Shown in pieces: positions 1 through 5,310 of a stretch of 5,892 nucleotides of DNA (positions are counted from its first letter, which is position 1; the number at the start of each line of letters is the position of its first letter). Below the pieces are notes generated by a model. That model was not told where the DNA came from and did no database searches. It saw only the letters and a list, made by a program, of their open reading frames with translations. A program made the translations under genes and the position numbers. Source of the DNA: Actinomycetes bacterium (GTDB taxonomy: Bacteria > Actinomycetota > Actinomycetes > Streptosporangiales > Streptosporangiaceae); contig JAFACJ010000014.1 of the NCBI GenBank assembly GCA_023425615.1, positions 1 to 5,892 on the forward strand, written 5' to 3'.

Positions 1-18
1 GCCCTGGCGTGTGTGGGG

Positions 19-1563
19 CTAGGCGGCGTCGGCCTGGGGGCCGATGGGCTGGGGCGGGCGGGTGACCTGGACCATGTCCAGGTGGACTTTCCGGCCGCGT
101 CCGGCCGTGGGCAGGGTCACCACGGCCAGCGTGCGCAACACCTCGCGCTTGCGGCCGAGAGAGAGCTTGTTCCACGTGGCGCGGACGTCGGGGGTGTTGA
201 GGAAGGGGGACAAGGGGCTCTCCTGCGTGGCGGCCTTGATCTTGGCGTCGATGGCGGCGATGTCGGCGTCAGCGGTGGCGCATACGGTCTCCAGAGTCTC
301 CATGTCGATCGTGCGGCGGGCCTTGGCCATCGCTGCTTCCTTCTTGCTCAACTCAAGGGCTCGGCGCTCCTCGCGCAGAGCGGGAATGTCCACGGGGGCA
401 CCCTTGCGGGGGATGAGGTCGGCGACATCGTCCCTGGACAGACGGTTGATGATGACTTCGGTGATGTAGGTGTCGAGCATGTCAGCGGGCCACTGGCAGT
501 GTCCTCGGCTCTGGCACCGGTAGACGCGTGCGCCTCGGGAGTAGAAACAGGTCAAGGTGGAGCCGTCGTTGCACTCCCCGCACCGGTAGATGAGGCTGCC
601 CAACCATTTGGGGGTGTTGCCGGGGGACTTCTTGCGGGTGGGGTCGGCGAACAGAGTGATCAACGCTTGGCGGGTCTGCTCGGGGAGGATCGAGGGGAGC
701 ACGTCCCGCTTCATGATCTCCCCCTGGTAGACGGTGTGACCCGACACGCGGGGGCTGGTGAGGATCTGGCGCACGGTCTGGCCGTTCCACCCTCGGGATT
801 TGACCTCTTTACCGCCGCGTCGGCGTGCTCGGCCTTCCTTCTGTACGACCGTCTGAACGCCGCGCCGGTTGAGGTCGCCGACCAATGCCGTGAGCTTCAC
901 CCCTGCCAGAAGCTCACGCGCCCAACGCTGGATCTCCTCGGCTTCCTCGGGGTTGTGCCGGGTCATGTCCAAGACGGGCCGGTCCTCATAGACCCGTTCG
1001 GCGGTGGGTGCCTTGGGGTTGACGCACACCGAGCGCACCCGGCCGGTGTCCACGCCCCAACCGTAGGGGCGCAACCCTCCTCCGTAGTCACCGCGCCGCG
1101 CCTGGCGCTTGCGGGCCAGTGCCACACGCTCCCCCCGGTGCTCGCTCTCGGACTGGGCATCCAAGGTGTCGCCCAACAGGGCCTTGCGTCCCTCGACGCG
1201 TTCAAGGTTGTACTCCCCTCCCCGTGCCACGGAATAGAGCTTCACCTTGTGCTTGCGGGCCAACCTGATGAACGCGGTCACCTCCTCCAAGGAACGGTGG
1301 AGCCGGTTGGCGTGCCACACCGTGACGCTGCGGATGAGTCCGGCCGCCATGTCGCCAAGCAACCGCTGATACTCCGGCCGCTCGACTCCGGAGAACGCAG
1401 ACTTGCTGTTGTCCTGGTAGTGCTCGGTCAGCATCAGCCCAAGCTCATCAGCGGTGAAGTCCTCGATCTCGATCTCCTGGGACTCAACCCCTGCGGCGGC
1501 TCCGCTCTTGTCGAGCGACACACGCTCGTACCCGACATCCGCTCGGTTGTCCGTACCCGCCAT
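19..1563 (-). CDS. Large serine recombinase (site-specific integrase, resolvase/invertase superfamily)
   Basis: This 514-residue protein should catalyse integration of the element by serine-mediated double-strand cleavage and strand rotation between attP and attB. The N-terminal resolvase domain (about residues 8-155) has the Y12-x-R14-x-S16 motif, with S16 the likely nucleophile, a D51-x-S-x-S-A-F block followed by R62-P63, and N-R-L-H-R at 86-90, where R87 and R90 match catalytic arginines. N86 replaces the commoner Asp of that motif, a change tolerated in other large serine integrases. The recombinase domain spans about 165-305. A zinc ribbon follows, with C328-x2-C331 and C350-x5-C356, then a charged, probably coiled-coil segment at about 393-448. 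Length is within the normal 450-600 range and the frame is intact, so it looks functional. The ATG at 1561-1563 has a GGGAGG ribosome binding site 9 bases upstream. No excisionase or directionality factor is visible. Family is certain; the exact target site is inferred from position. Confidence 0.96.
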   Translation of the reverse strand: MAGTDNRADVGYERVSLDKSGAAAGVESQEIEIEDFTADELGLMLTEHYQDNSKSAFSGVERPEYQRLLGDMAAGLIRSVTVWHANRLHRSLEEVTAFIRLARKHKVKLYSVARGGEYNLERVEGRKALLGDTLDAQSESEHRGERVALARKRQARRGDYGGGLRPYGWGVDTGRVRSVCVNPKAPTAERVYEDRPVLDMTRHNPEEAEEIQRWARELLAGVKLTALVGDLNRRGVQTVVQKEGRARRRGGKEVKSRGWNGQTVRQILTSPRVSGHTVYQGEIMKRDVLPSILPEQTRQALITLFADPTRKKSPGNTPKWLGSLIYRCGECNDGSTLTCFYSRGARVYRCQSRGHCQWPADMLDTYITEVIINRLSRDDVADLIPRKGAPVDIPALREERRALELSKKEAAMAKARRTIDMETLETVCATADADIAAIDAKIKAATQESPLSPFLNTPDVRATWNKLSLGRKREVLRTLAVVTLPTAGRGRKVHLDMVQVTRPPQPIGPQADAA

Positions 1564-1572
1564 GTCCTGTGA

Positions 1573-1578
1573 CCTCCC
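1573..1578 (-). promoter_or_regulatory. Ribosome binding site of the integrase
   Basis: On the minus strand GGGAGG lies 9 bases before the ATG at 1563. It is a strong match to the anti-Shine-Dalgarno sequence and fixes the integrase start. Confidence 0.75.
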
Positions 1579-1601
1579 GCTCTGTCCGACTTCCTACCTC
1601 T

Positions 1602-1631
1602 AAAGTACCCAAAATGAACTCATTAATTCAG
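1602..1631 (-). promoter_or_regulatory. Candidate integrase promoter abutting the attachment junction
   Basis: On the minus strand, CTGAAT (1631-1626) and TACTTT (1607-1602) are separated by 18 bases, resembling a weak -35 and a fair -10 hexamer. The -10 ends 38 bases before the integrase ATG, leaving room for a short leader with the GGGAGG site. The stretch is the most AT-rich in the window, as expected for a promoter. The -35 is within about 5 bases of the inferred recombination junction, so anything further upstream is host DNA. The hexamers are imperfect and this remains a prediction. Confidence 0.33.
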
Positions 1632-1636
1632 TAATG
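1621..1636. repeat. Small inverted repeat at the element edge
   Basis: CATTA (1621-1625) and TAATG (1632-1636) are perfect reverse complements separated by ATTCAG. The repeat ends exactly where ATPase-like coding sequence begins. It could be part of the integrase binding half-site or an operator over the integrase promoter. Five-base arms are short and could arise by chance in AT-rich DNA. Confidence 0.35.
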
Positions 1637-3010
1637 GGGAAGTCCACCCTGGTCAAGATCCTCGACGGCGTCCACTCGGCCGACGCGGGCACCATCGCGG
1701 TGCGCGGCGGCGCGGCCGGGCTCGGCGTCGTGCACCAGGACCTCGGCCTGGTGGACGTCATGACGGTGGCGGAGAACCTGCATCTCGGCGCGCGGCGGCG
1801 CATGATCGACCCGCGTGCCGAGGCGCGCTCCACCGTCGAGGCGCTGGAGGCAGTCGGGCTCACCTCCATCGACCCCTACGCCCTGGTGTCCTCGCTGAGC
1901 CTCGGGCAGCGGGCCATGGTCGCCGTCGCCCGGACGCTCCACCGCGGGGCGGACACCGTCATCATCGACGAGGTGACGGCGGGCCTCCACCCGACGGAGG
2001 CCCGATGGGTCGTCGAACGGCTCCGGGTGGCGGCGGAACTCGGCGCGACCGTCCTCATGGTCACGCACAAGCTCGACGAGGTCGTCGGCGCGGCGACCCG
2101 GTACGTGCTCCTGAGCGACGGTCGCGTCGTCCTCGACGAGGGCGCGGCCGCGATCACCCGCGCCCGCCTCGTCGAGATGATGAGCCACGGCCGCGCCGTG
2201 CAGACGCACGGCGGCACCGGACCGGATTCATCGGGCCCGGTACGCGAGCGCTTTGAGAGCCCGGCTTCGCCGGGGCGCCCACGTACCGGATCGGACGGCT
2301 CCGGGCGGGACGGCGCCGCCGCCGATGACGGCGCCGTGGTCTGCGAACTGCTCGGCGTCCGCGCGGGCGCGGCAGGCCCGATCGACCTCAAGGTCACCCG
2401 GGGCCGGATCACGGCGCTGACCGGCCCGCTCGGGTCGGGCCTGCACGAGATCGCCTATGTCGCTGCGGGGCTGCACACCCCCGACGCGGGCACCGTGCGG
2501 GTCGCCGACGGCGTCCGCAGGGCCTGCGTGCCCGCCCACCGCGAGAGCGAGGGCGTGTTCGCCGACGACACCGTCCAGTTCAACATCGCGGCCGGCGGCT
2601 GGGCCCGCTGGCGCAACCGGACCGGACTGCTGCGGACCCGGCGGCTGCGCCGGGACTGCGATGAGGCGATGACCGCGCTGAGCGTCCATCCGCACCGGCT
2701 CGAGGCCACCGTCTCCCAGCTGTCCGGCGGCAACCAGCAGAAGACCCTCTTCGCCCGGGCGCTGATGCGCAGGCCGGATCTCCTGGTGCTGTGCGAGCCG
2801 ACCCGGGGCGTCGACGTGGCGACCCGGCGTGAGATCTACGCGCAGATCCGCAGCATCGCCGCCGCGGGTACCGGCGTCCTGGTGGCCTCCACCGACTTCG
2901 AGGACATCGCCGCGCTCGCCGACACCACAGGTTCGCTCACCACCGACGGCACGGTCTCGCGGTGGCTGCCCGCGGACCGCCTTCACGAACTGATCAGCGA
3001 GCTCGCATGA
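1634..3010 (+). CDS. Sugar-type ABC transporter ATPase, RbsA-like double NBD, 5'-truncated by the insertion
   Basis: This would energise uptake through the downstream permease. The open frame is 458 residues and contains two nucleotide-binding domains. NBD1 starts at G2-K3-S4-T5, so its P-loop is cut; it retains Q35 in V-H-Q-D, signature L-S-L-G-Q (88-92), Walker B V-I-I-D-E (109-113) and H145. NBD2 (about 234-458) has a degenerate Walker A, G-P-L-G-S-G-L (264-270), a good signature L-S-G-G-N-Q-Q (363-369) and a Walker B in which Cys (C387) precedes E388 instead of Asp. Family members are near 500 residues with about 35-40 before GKST, matching the missing part. The ATG at 1634 has no ribosome binding site and probably derives from element DNA, so the fragment is likely inactive unless the element excises. 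NBD1 is about 15 residues shorter than usual between Walker A and the Q-loop. The last base overlaps the permease start by ATGA. Family is clear; substrate is unknown. Confidence 0.88.
   Translation: MGKSTLVKILDGVHSADAGTIAVRGGAAGLGVVHQDLGLVDVMTVAENLHLGARRRMIDPRAEARSTVEALEAVGLTSIDPYALVSSLSLGQRAMVAVARTLHRGADTVIIDEVTAGLHPTEARWVVERLRVAAELGATVLMVTHKLDEVVGAATRYVLLSDGRVVLDEGAAAITRARLVEMMSHGRAVQTHGGTGPDSSGPVRERFESPASPGRPRTGSDGSGRDGAAADDGAVVCELLGVRAGAAGPIDLKVTRGRITALTGPLGSGLHEIAYVAAGLHTPDAGTVRVADGVRRACVPAHRESEGVFADDTVQFNIAAGGWARWRNRTGLLRTRRLRRDCDEAMTALSVHPHRLEATVSQLSGGNQQKTLFARALMRRPDLLVLCEPTRGVDVATRREIYAQIRSIAAAGTGVLVASTDFEDIAALADTTGSLTTDGTVSRWLPADRLHELISELA
2237..2289. repeat. Nested palindrome in the interdomain linker of the ATPase gene
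   Basis: Outer arms CCGGTACG (2237-2244) and CGTACCGG (2282-2289) are perfect reverse complements and enclose an inner perfect hairpin, CCCGGC-TTC-GCCGGG (2260-2274). The 53-base unit lies within the poorly conserved linker between the two NBDs (about residues 187-233), which is rich in Gly, Ser, Pro and Arg. It keeps the reading frame. It could be a small palindromic repeat inserted in frame, or chance structure in GC-rich DNA. Confidence 0.45.
2310..2337. repeat. Second inverted repeat in the ATPase linker
   Basis: ACGGCGCC (2310-2317) and GGCGCCGT (2330-2337) are perfect 8-base arms around a 12-base spacer, 20 bases after the nested palindrome. It is within coding sequence for the Gly/Asp/Ala-rich end of the linker. 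Structure of this size is fairly common in sequence this GC-rich, so significance is uncertain. Confidence 0.3.
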
Positions 3011-4263
3011 ACGAGAGGCCCTCGATGTCCGTCAACGAGACCGGGAGCACCGGAACGATCACCGCGGAGGACGGCCGTGACCCGGCCGCCGAGGCGAAGC
3101 CCGCGCAGGCCAACGGCTGGATCCCCGCACGTGAGACGCTGTCGGCCGTCGCCACCGTCGGCGCGTTCGCCGTGGTCTTCTCGATCTACGCGGTGTGGTT
3201 GCGCGGCGACTTCTACGACGTGACGCGGCTGACGTTCAACGTCAGCCGCAGCACCCCGCAGCTGGTGCTGGCGCTGGCCGTCGCGGTCTGCATGTGCGGT
3301 CACCGGTTCGACCTGAGCGTCGCGGCCATGGCCACGGCCAGCTGCTTCATGACGATCGGAGTGTTCGCCGACGCCGGGTTCCCCATGGGCGTGGCGCTGG
3401 TGCTCGCCCTGGCGTCCGGCGCGCTGGCCGGTCTGCTGAACGGCGTGCTGGTGACCGGGTTCAAGGTCAACGCCTTTATCGCGACGCTCGGTACCGGCGG
3501 TCTCATCACCGGTTTCACGGTCGTCTACTCCGGCGGCGAGGTCATCGGCACGAGCCCCGAGTCGGGGGCGCTGCCCGGCTGGTTCTCCGGCGCGGGATCG
3601 ATCGGCGACTTCCAGAACAAGGTGCCGACGGCGGTCGGCCTGCTCATCATCGCCGCGGTCGTCGCCGCCGCGCTGATCTCCTTCGACCAGCGCTTCCCCG
3701 GCCCCGCCTCACAGCGCCGGCCCCGGCTGGCCGTCCTCGGCGTGGTCGGCGTGCTGCTGGTCGCCGGCTCCTGGTCGCTCGGCCTGACGGCGCAGTTCGA
3801 CTGGATGATCGTCATCCTGCTGGTGCTGACGCTGCTGGTGTGGACGTTCATGAAGTACACGCCCATCGGCCACGCGATCTACGCGGTCGGCGGCAACTCC
3901 AACGCGGCGGCGTTCGCCGGGATCAAGGTCAACGCCATCTCGATGTGCCTGTTCGTCTTCTCCGGCACCATCGCCGCGCTGGCCGGCGTGCTCGTCGCCT
4001 CCCAGCAGGGCAGCGCCTCGCCCGGCGTGGCCGACCCGCTGCTCCTGCCCGCCTTCGCCGGCGCGTTCTTGTCGACGGTGATCCTGTCGCGCGGCCGGTT
4101 CCACATCTGGGGGACCGTCGCGGGCAGCATCGCGCTGGTCTACGTCAGCGACGGCCTGGTCGCCGGCGGTGTCGAGTACACCTGGACCCAGGTGATCAAC
4201 GGCGCGGTGCTCATCATCACCGTCTCGCTGAGCACCCTTCTGCAGCGGCGGCCCGGCTCCTGA
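3007..4263 (+). CDS. ABC transporter permease, RbsC/XylH-like (BPD_transp_2 family)
   Basis: This 418-residue inner-membrane protein should form the translocation channel for the ATPase encoded just upstream. After a hydrophilic N-terminus (1-42) there are roughly eleven or twelve hydrophobic segments, near 45-65, 84-98, 104-121, 125-150, 157-174, 207-224, 241-260, 266-283, 311-331, 345-360, 367-386 and 396-412. Family blocks are visible: F101-D-L-S-V-A, G142-L-L-N-G-V followed by F-K-V-N-A-F-I-A-T-L-G-T (152-163), and a G288-H-A-I-Y-A-V-G-G-N block. It is longer than RbsC (about 320) and nearer XylH (about 390) because of extra hydrophobic segments around 207-260. The ATG at 3007 overlaps the ATPase stop (ATGA), favouring coupling. 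A second ATG at 3025 has GAGAGG (3013-3018) six bases upstream and is a real alternative giving 412 residues. A longer frame from 2962 lies inside the ATPase gene and is unlikely. No substrate-binding protein is nearby, so the ligand cannot be named. Confidence 0.93.
   Translation: MNERPSMSVNETGSTGTITAEDGRDPAAEAKPAQANGWIPARETLSAVATVGAFAVVFSIYAVWLRGDFYDVTRLTFNVSRSTPQLVLALAVAVCMCGHRFDLSVAAMATASCFMTIGVFADAGFPMGVALVLALASGALAGLLNGVLVTGFKVNAFIATLGTGGLITGFTVVYSGGEVIGTSPESGALPGWFSGAGSIGDFQNKVPTAVGLLIIAAVVAAALISFDQRFPGPASQRRPRLAVLGVVGVLLVAGSWSLGLTAQFDWMIVILLVLTLLVWTFMKYTPIGHAIYAVGGNSNAAAFAGIKVNAISMCLFVFSGTIAALAGVLVASQQGSASPGVADPLLLPAFAGAFLSTVILSRGRFHIWGTVAGSIALVYVSDGLVAGGVEYTWTQVINGAVLIITVSLSTLLQRRPGS
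3013..3018 (+). promoter_or_regulatory. Ribosome binding site supporting an alternative permease start at 3025
   Basis: GAGAGG is followed by a six-base spacer and ATG at 3025. The upstream ATG at 3007 has only a weak purine stretch before it but overlaps the previous stop codon. The two starts differ by six residues outside the membrane domain. Confidence 0.4.
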
Positions 4264-4303
4264 CGCGCGTTCAGCCGTCCGGCCGCCTTCCCCCATCACC
4301 CCC

Positions 4304-4309
4304 GAAGGA
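4304..4309 (+). promoter_or_regulatory. Ribosome binding site of the ABM-family gene
   Basis: GAAGGA lies six bases before the ATG at 4316. It is the clearest Shine-Dalgarno site in the operon and sits in the only real intergenic gap (4264-4315, 52 bases). No terminator hairpin or convincing promoter is seen in that gap. Confidence 0.7.
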
Positions 4310-4315
4310 ACAACC

Positions 4316-4618
4316 ATGATCGTTGTCAGTGGTCTCATGGAGATCGCGCCCGCCCATGTGGAACGTTTCAGCGAGCTCTCCCGCGTGCTCATCGAGGCCA
4401 CCCGGCGCGAGCCGGGCTGCGTGCGGTACAGCTTCGCCCAGAGCCTCGACGCGGACGGGATCTTCGAGATCTTCGAGGAGTTCACCGACGAGGCGGCGCT
4501 CGGCGAGCACGTCAAGGCCGACCACTACCGCACGTGGAGCCGGGCGCTGAAGGAGATCGAGGTCGTCCGGGTCTCGATCGTCAAGTACACCGCGGCCGAC
4601 CGGACCGTCCTGGCGTGA
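4316..4618 (+). CDS. ABM-domain protein (putative quinol monooxygenase, YgiN-like)
   Basis: This 100-residue protein matches the length and pattern of single-domain antibiotic-biosynthesis-monooxygenase-fold proteins, which form dimeric ferredoxin-like barrels. Visible family positions are the M-I-V-V-S-G first strand, F18, the E32-P-G-C35 turn followed by Y38, the acidic E51-I-F-E-E55 strand, and the A-A-L-x-x-H65 and H70 helix. Members include cofactor-free oxygenases of aromatic or quinol compounds, but many have no known activity and some act as isomerases or binding proteins. The ATG is supported by GAAGGA six bases upstream. Its stop overlaps the GTG of the nitroreductase gene (GTGA at 4615-4618), so the two are probably made together. 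The position between transporter and reductase genes suggests it acts on the imported compound or a product of it. The fold is well supported; the reaction is not known. Confidence 0.88.
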   Translation: MIVVSGLMEIAPAHVERFSELSRVLIEATRREPGCVRYSFAQSLDADGIFEIFEEFTDEAALGEHVKADHYRTWSRALKEIEVVRVSIVKYTAADRTVLA

Positions 4619-5310
4619 ACGCCGGGAGGGAACCCGCCGGGCGGACCGGGTCGGGGCCGCCCGGCGGGGCCGCGGAGAACGAGACGCTGCACGTGATCGG
4701 CACGACCCGGGCGATGCGCCGGCTGCGTCACGATCCGGTGCCGGACGAACTGATCCGCACGCTGATCTGGGCCGGAACCCGGGCGGCGAGCCCGAACAAC
4801 ACCCAGCTGTGGCGTTTCATCATCGTGCGGGATCCCGCTCAGCGTGCCGCGATCGGCGCGGCGCTGGAGCGCTTCGTCGCCTGGATCGACTCGCTCGGCG
4901 AGCCGGCCGACGCCGGCGACGCCCAGATCCGGGCCGAGGCCAGGCATCTGGTCGTCAACGTCGCGCAGGCACCGGTGCTGCTGTTCGTCTGCGCCGAGCA
5001 CTCCTACCCCGAGCGCGGCCCCGACCCGCGCTATCTGTGGTCGGCCGTGAACACCGCCAGCCAGAACATCCTGCTCGCCGCGCGCTCGCTCGGCCTCGGC
5101 GCGACGCTCACCATGATGCAGGTCGGCAACGAGCAGGGCGTACGCGAGATCCTCGGCCTCCCCGACGACGTCAAGATCGGGACCATGATCCCGGTCGGCT
5201 GGCCGGACCGCCCGTTCGGGCCCGTCCGGCGGCTGCCGCTCGACGACGTCATCCACCACGACCGCTGGCGCGGCGATGACCGTGCCCAGGACGAGAGAGA
5301 CACACCGTGA
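4615..5310 (+). CDS. Nitroreductase-family flavoprotein
   Basis: This 231-residue protein belongs to the FMN-dependent nitroreductase fold, whose members reduce nitro groups, quinones, enones or flavins with NAD(P)H, and include dehalogenases and dehydrogenases. The FMN phosphate-binding block is T31-R32-A-M-R35-R36; the next is A58-S-P-N-N62-T-Q64-L-W66, matching the family N-x-Q-x-W motif. The central helix S143-A-V-N-T-A-S-Q-N-I-L-L with G-L-G at 160-162, and the C-terminal L-G-L-P-D-D-V and I-P-V-G-W-P (192-197) segments are typical. I chose GTG at 4615 because it overlaps the ABM stop (GTGA). The homologous region begins near residue 23, so residues 1-22 are an atypical Gly/Pro/Arg-rich extension over a strong hairpin. 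GTG at 4693 is an alternative, but would trim a few conserved residues. An in-frame ATG at 4534 lies deep in the ABM gene and is unlikely. The stop overlaps the hydrolase start (GTGA). The substrate is not known. Confidence 0.92.
   Translation: MNAGREPAGRTGSGPPGGAAENETLHVIGTTRAMRRLRHDPVPDELIRTLIWAGTRAASPNNTQLWRFIIVRDPAQRAAIGAALERFVAWIDSLGEPADAGDAQIRAEARHLVVNVAQAPVLLFVCAEHSYPERGPDPRYLWSAVNTASQNILLAARSLGLGATLTMMQVGNEQGVREILGLPDDVKIGTMIPVGWPDRPFGPVRRLPLDDVIHHDRWRGDDRAQDERDTP
4633..4668 (+). repeat. Perfect 12-bp GC hairpin at the start of the nitroreductase gene
   Basis: CCCGCCGGGCGG (4633-4644) and CCGCCCGGCGGG (4657-4668) are exact reverse complements with a 12-base loop. Every pair is G-C, so the RNA stem should be very stable. 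It begins 19 bases into the gene as called and covers the non-conserved N-terminal extension. There is no U-tract, so it is not a classical intrinsic terminator. It could limit translation or mRNA decay between the ABM and nitroreductase genes. Confidence 0.55.

Larger units (their letters stand above)
1..1636. mobile_element. One end of an integrative element or prophage (integrase end)
   Basis: The segment carries a complete serine integrase gene directly beside a point where a host ABC transporter gene is cut in its P-loop. An integrase gene at the very edge, next to a broken host gene, is the usual layout of an integrated phage or integrative element. The integrase region is visibly less GC-rich than the operon to its right, and the last 45 bases before the junction are strongly AT-rich. 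The element continues past base 1, so its size, cargo and other end are unseen. The right boundary is placed at about 1636 because clear ATPase coding sequence starts there; the true crossover could be several bases to either side. Whether it is a phage, an integrative conjugative element or a remnant cannot be decided here. Confidence 0.8.
1595..1650. other. Hybrid attachment site (attL or attR) inside ABC ATPase P-loop codons
   Basis: To the left of about 1636 the sequence is AT-rich and non-coding, next to a serine integrase; to the right it is GC-rich coding sequence for G-K-S-T-L-V-K-I-L, the second half of a Walker A motif. The two halves meet at ATGGGGAAG (1634-1642). The expected host codons before GKST (normally G-x-N-G-A or similar) are replaced by element sequence. 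An inverted repeat, CATTA (1621-1625) and TAATG (1632-1636) with a 6-base spacer, sits in the element half. Serine integrase att sites are usually about 40-50 bases with a 2-base crossover and little shared sequence, so the exact crossover cannot be fixed without the other end. Whether this is attL or attR is convention. Confidence 0.72.

Noticed and set aside
13..1572. A 519-codon open frame on the plus strand, antisense to the integrase
   Set aside because: It mirrors the integrase gene; long antisense frames are expected in GC-rich DNA. Its translation shows no recognisable motifs, whereas the opposite strand encodes an unmistakable serine recombinase.
1614..1634. Six-codon mini-frame (M-N-S-L-I-Q-stop) whose TAA overlaps the ATG at 1634 as TAATG
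   Set aside because: It could allow reinitiation on the ATPase fragment, but it has no convincing ribosome binding site or plus-strand promoter and probably arises by chance in the attachment region.
2228..2986. A 252-codon minus-strand frame opposite the ATPase
   Set aside because: It lies over conserved ABC signature and Walker B codons of NBD2 and shows no domain of its own.
4264..4315. Possible terminator or promoter between the permease and ABM genes
   Set aside because: No hairpin with a T-tract and no convincing -35/-10 pair was seen; only a ribosome binding site is supported.
3195..4319. A 374-codon plus-strand frame overlapping the permease
   Set aside because: The product is extremely Arg-rich and without domain motifs, typical of an out-of-frame reading of a GC-rich membrane protein gene.
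4534..4614. Upstream extension of the nitroreductase to ATG 4534
   Set aside because: It would overlap the ABM gene by 85 bases and add an Arg/Gly-rich out-of-frame translation of it; the GTGA overlap start at 4615 is better.
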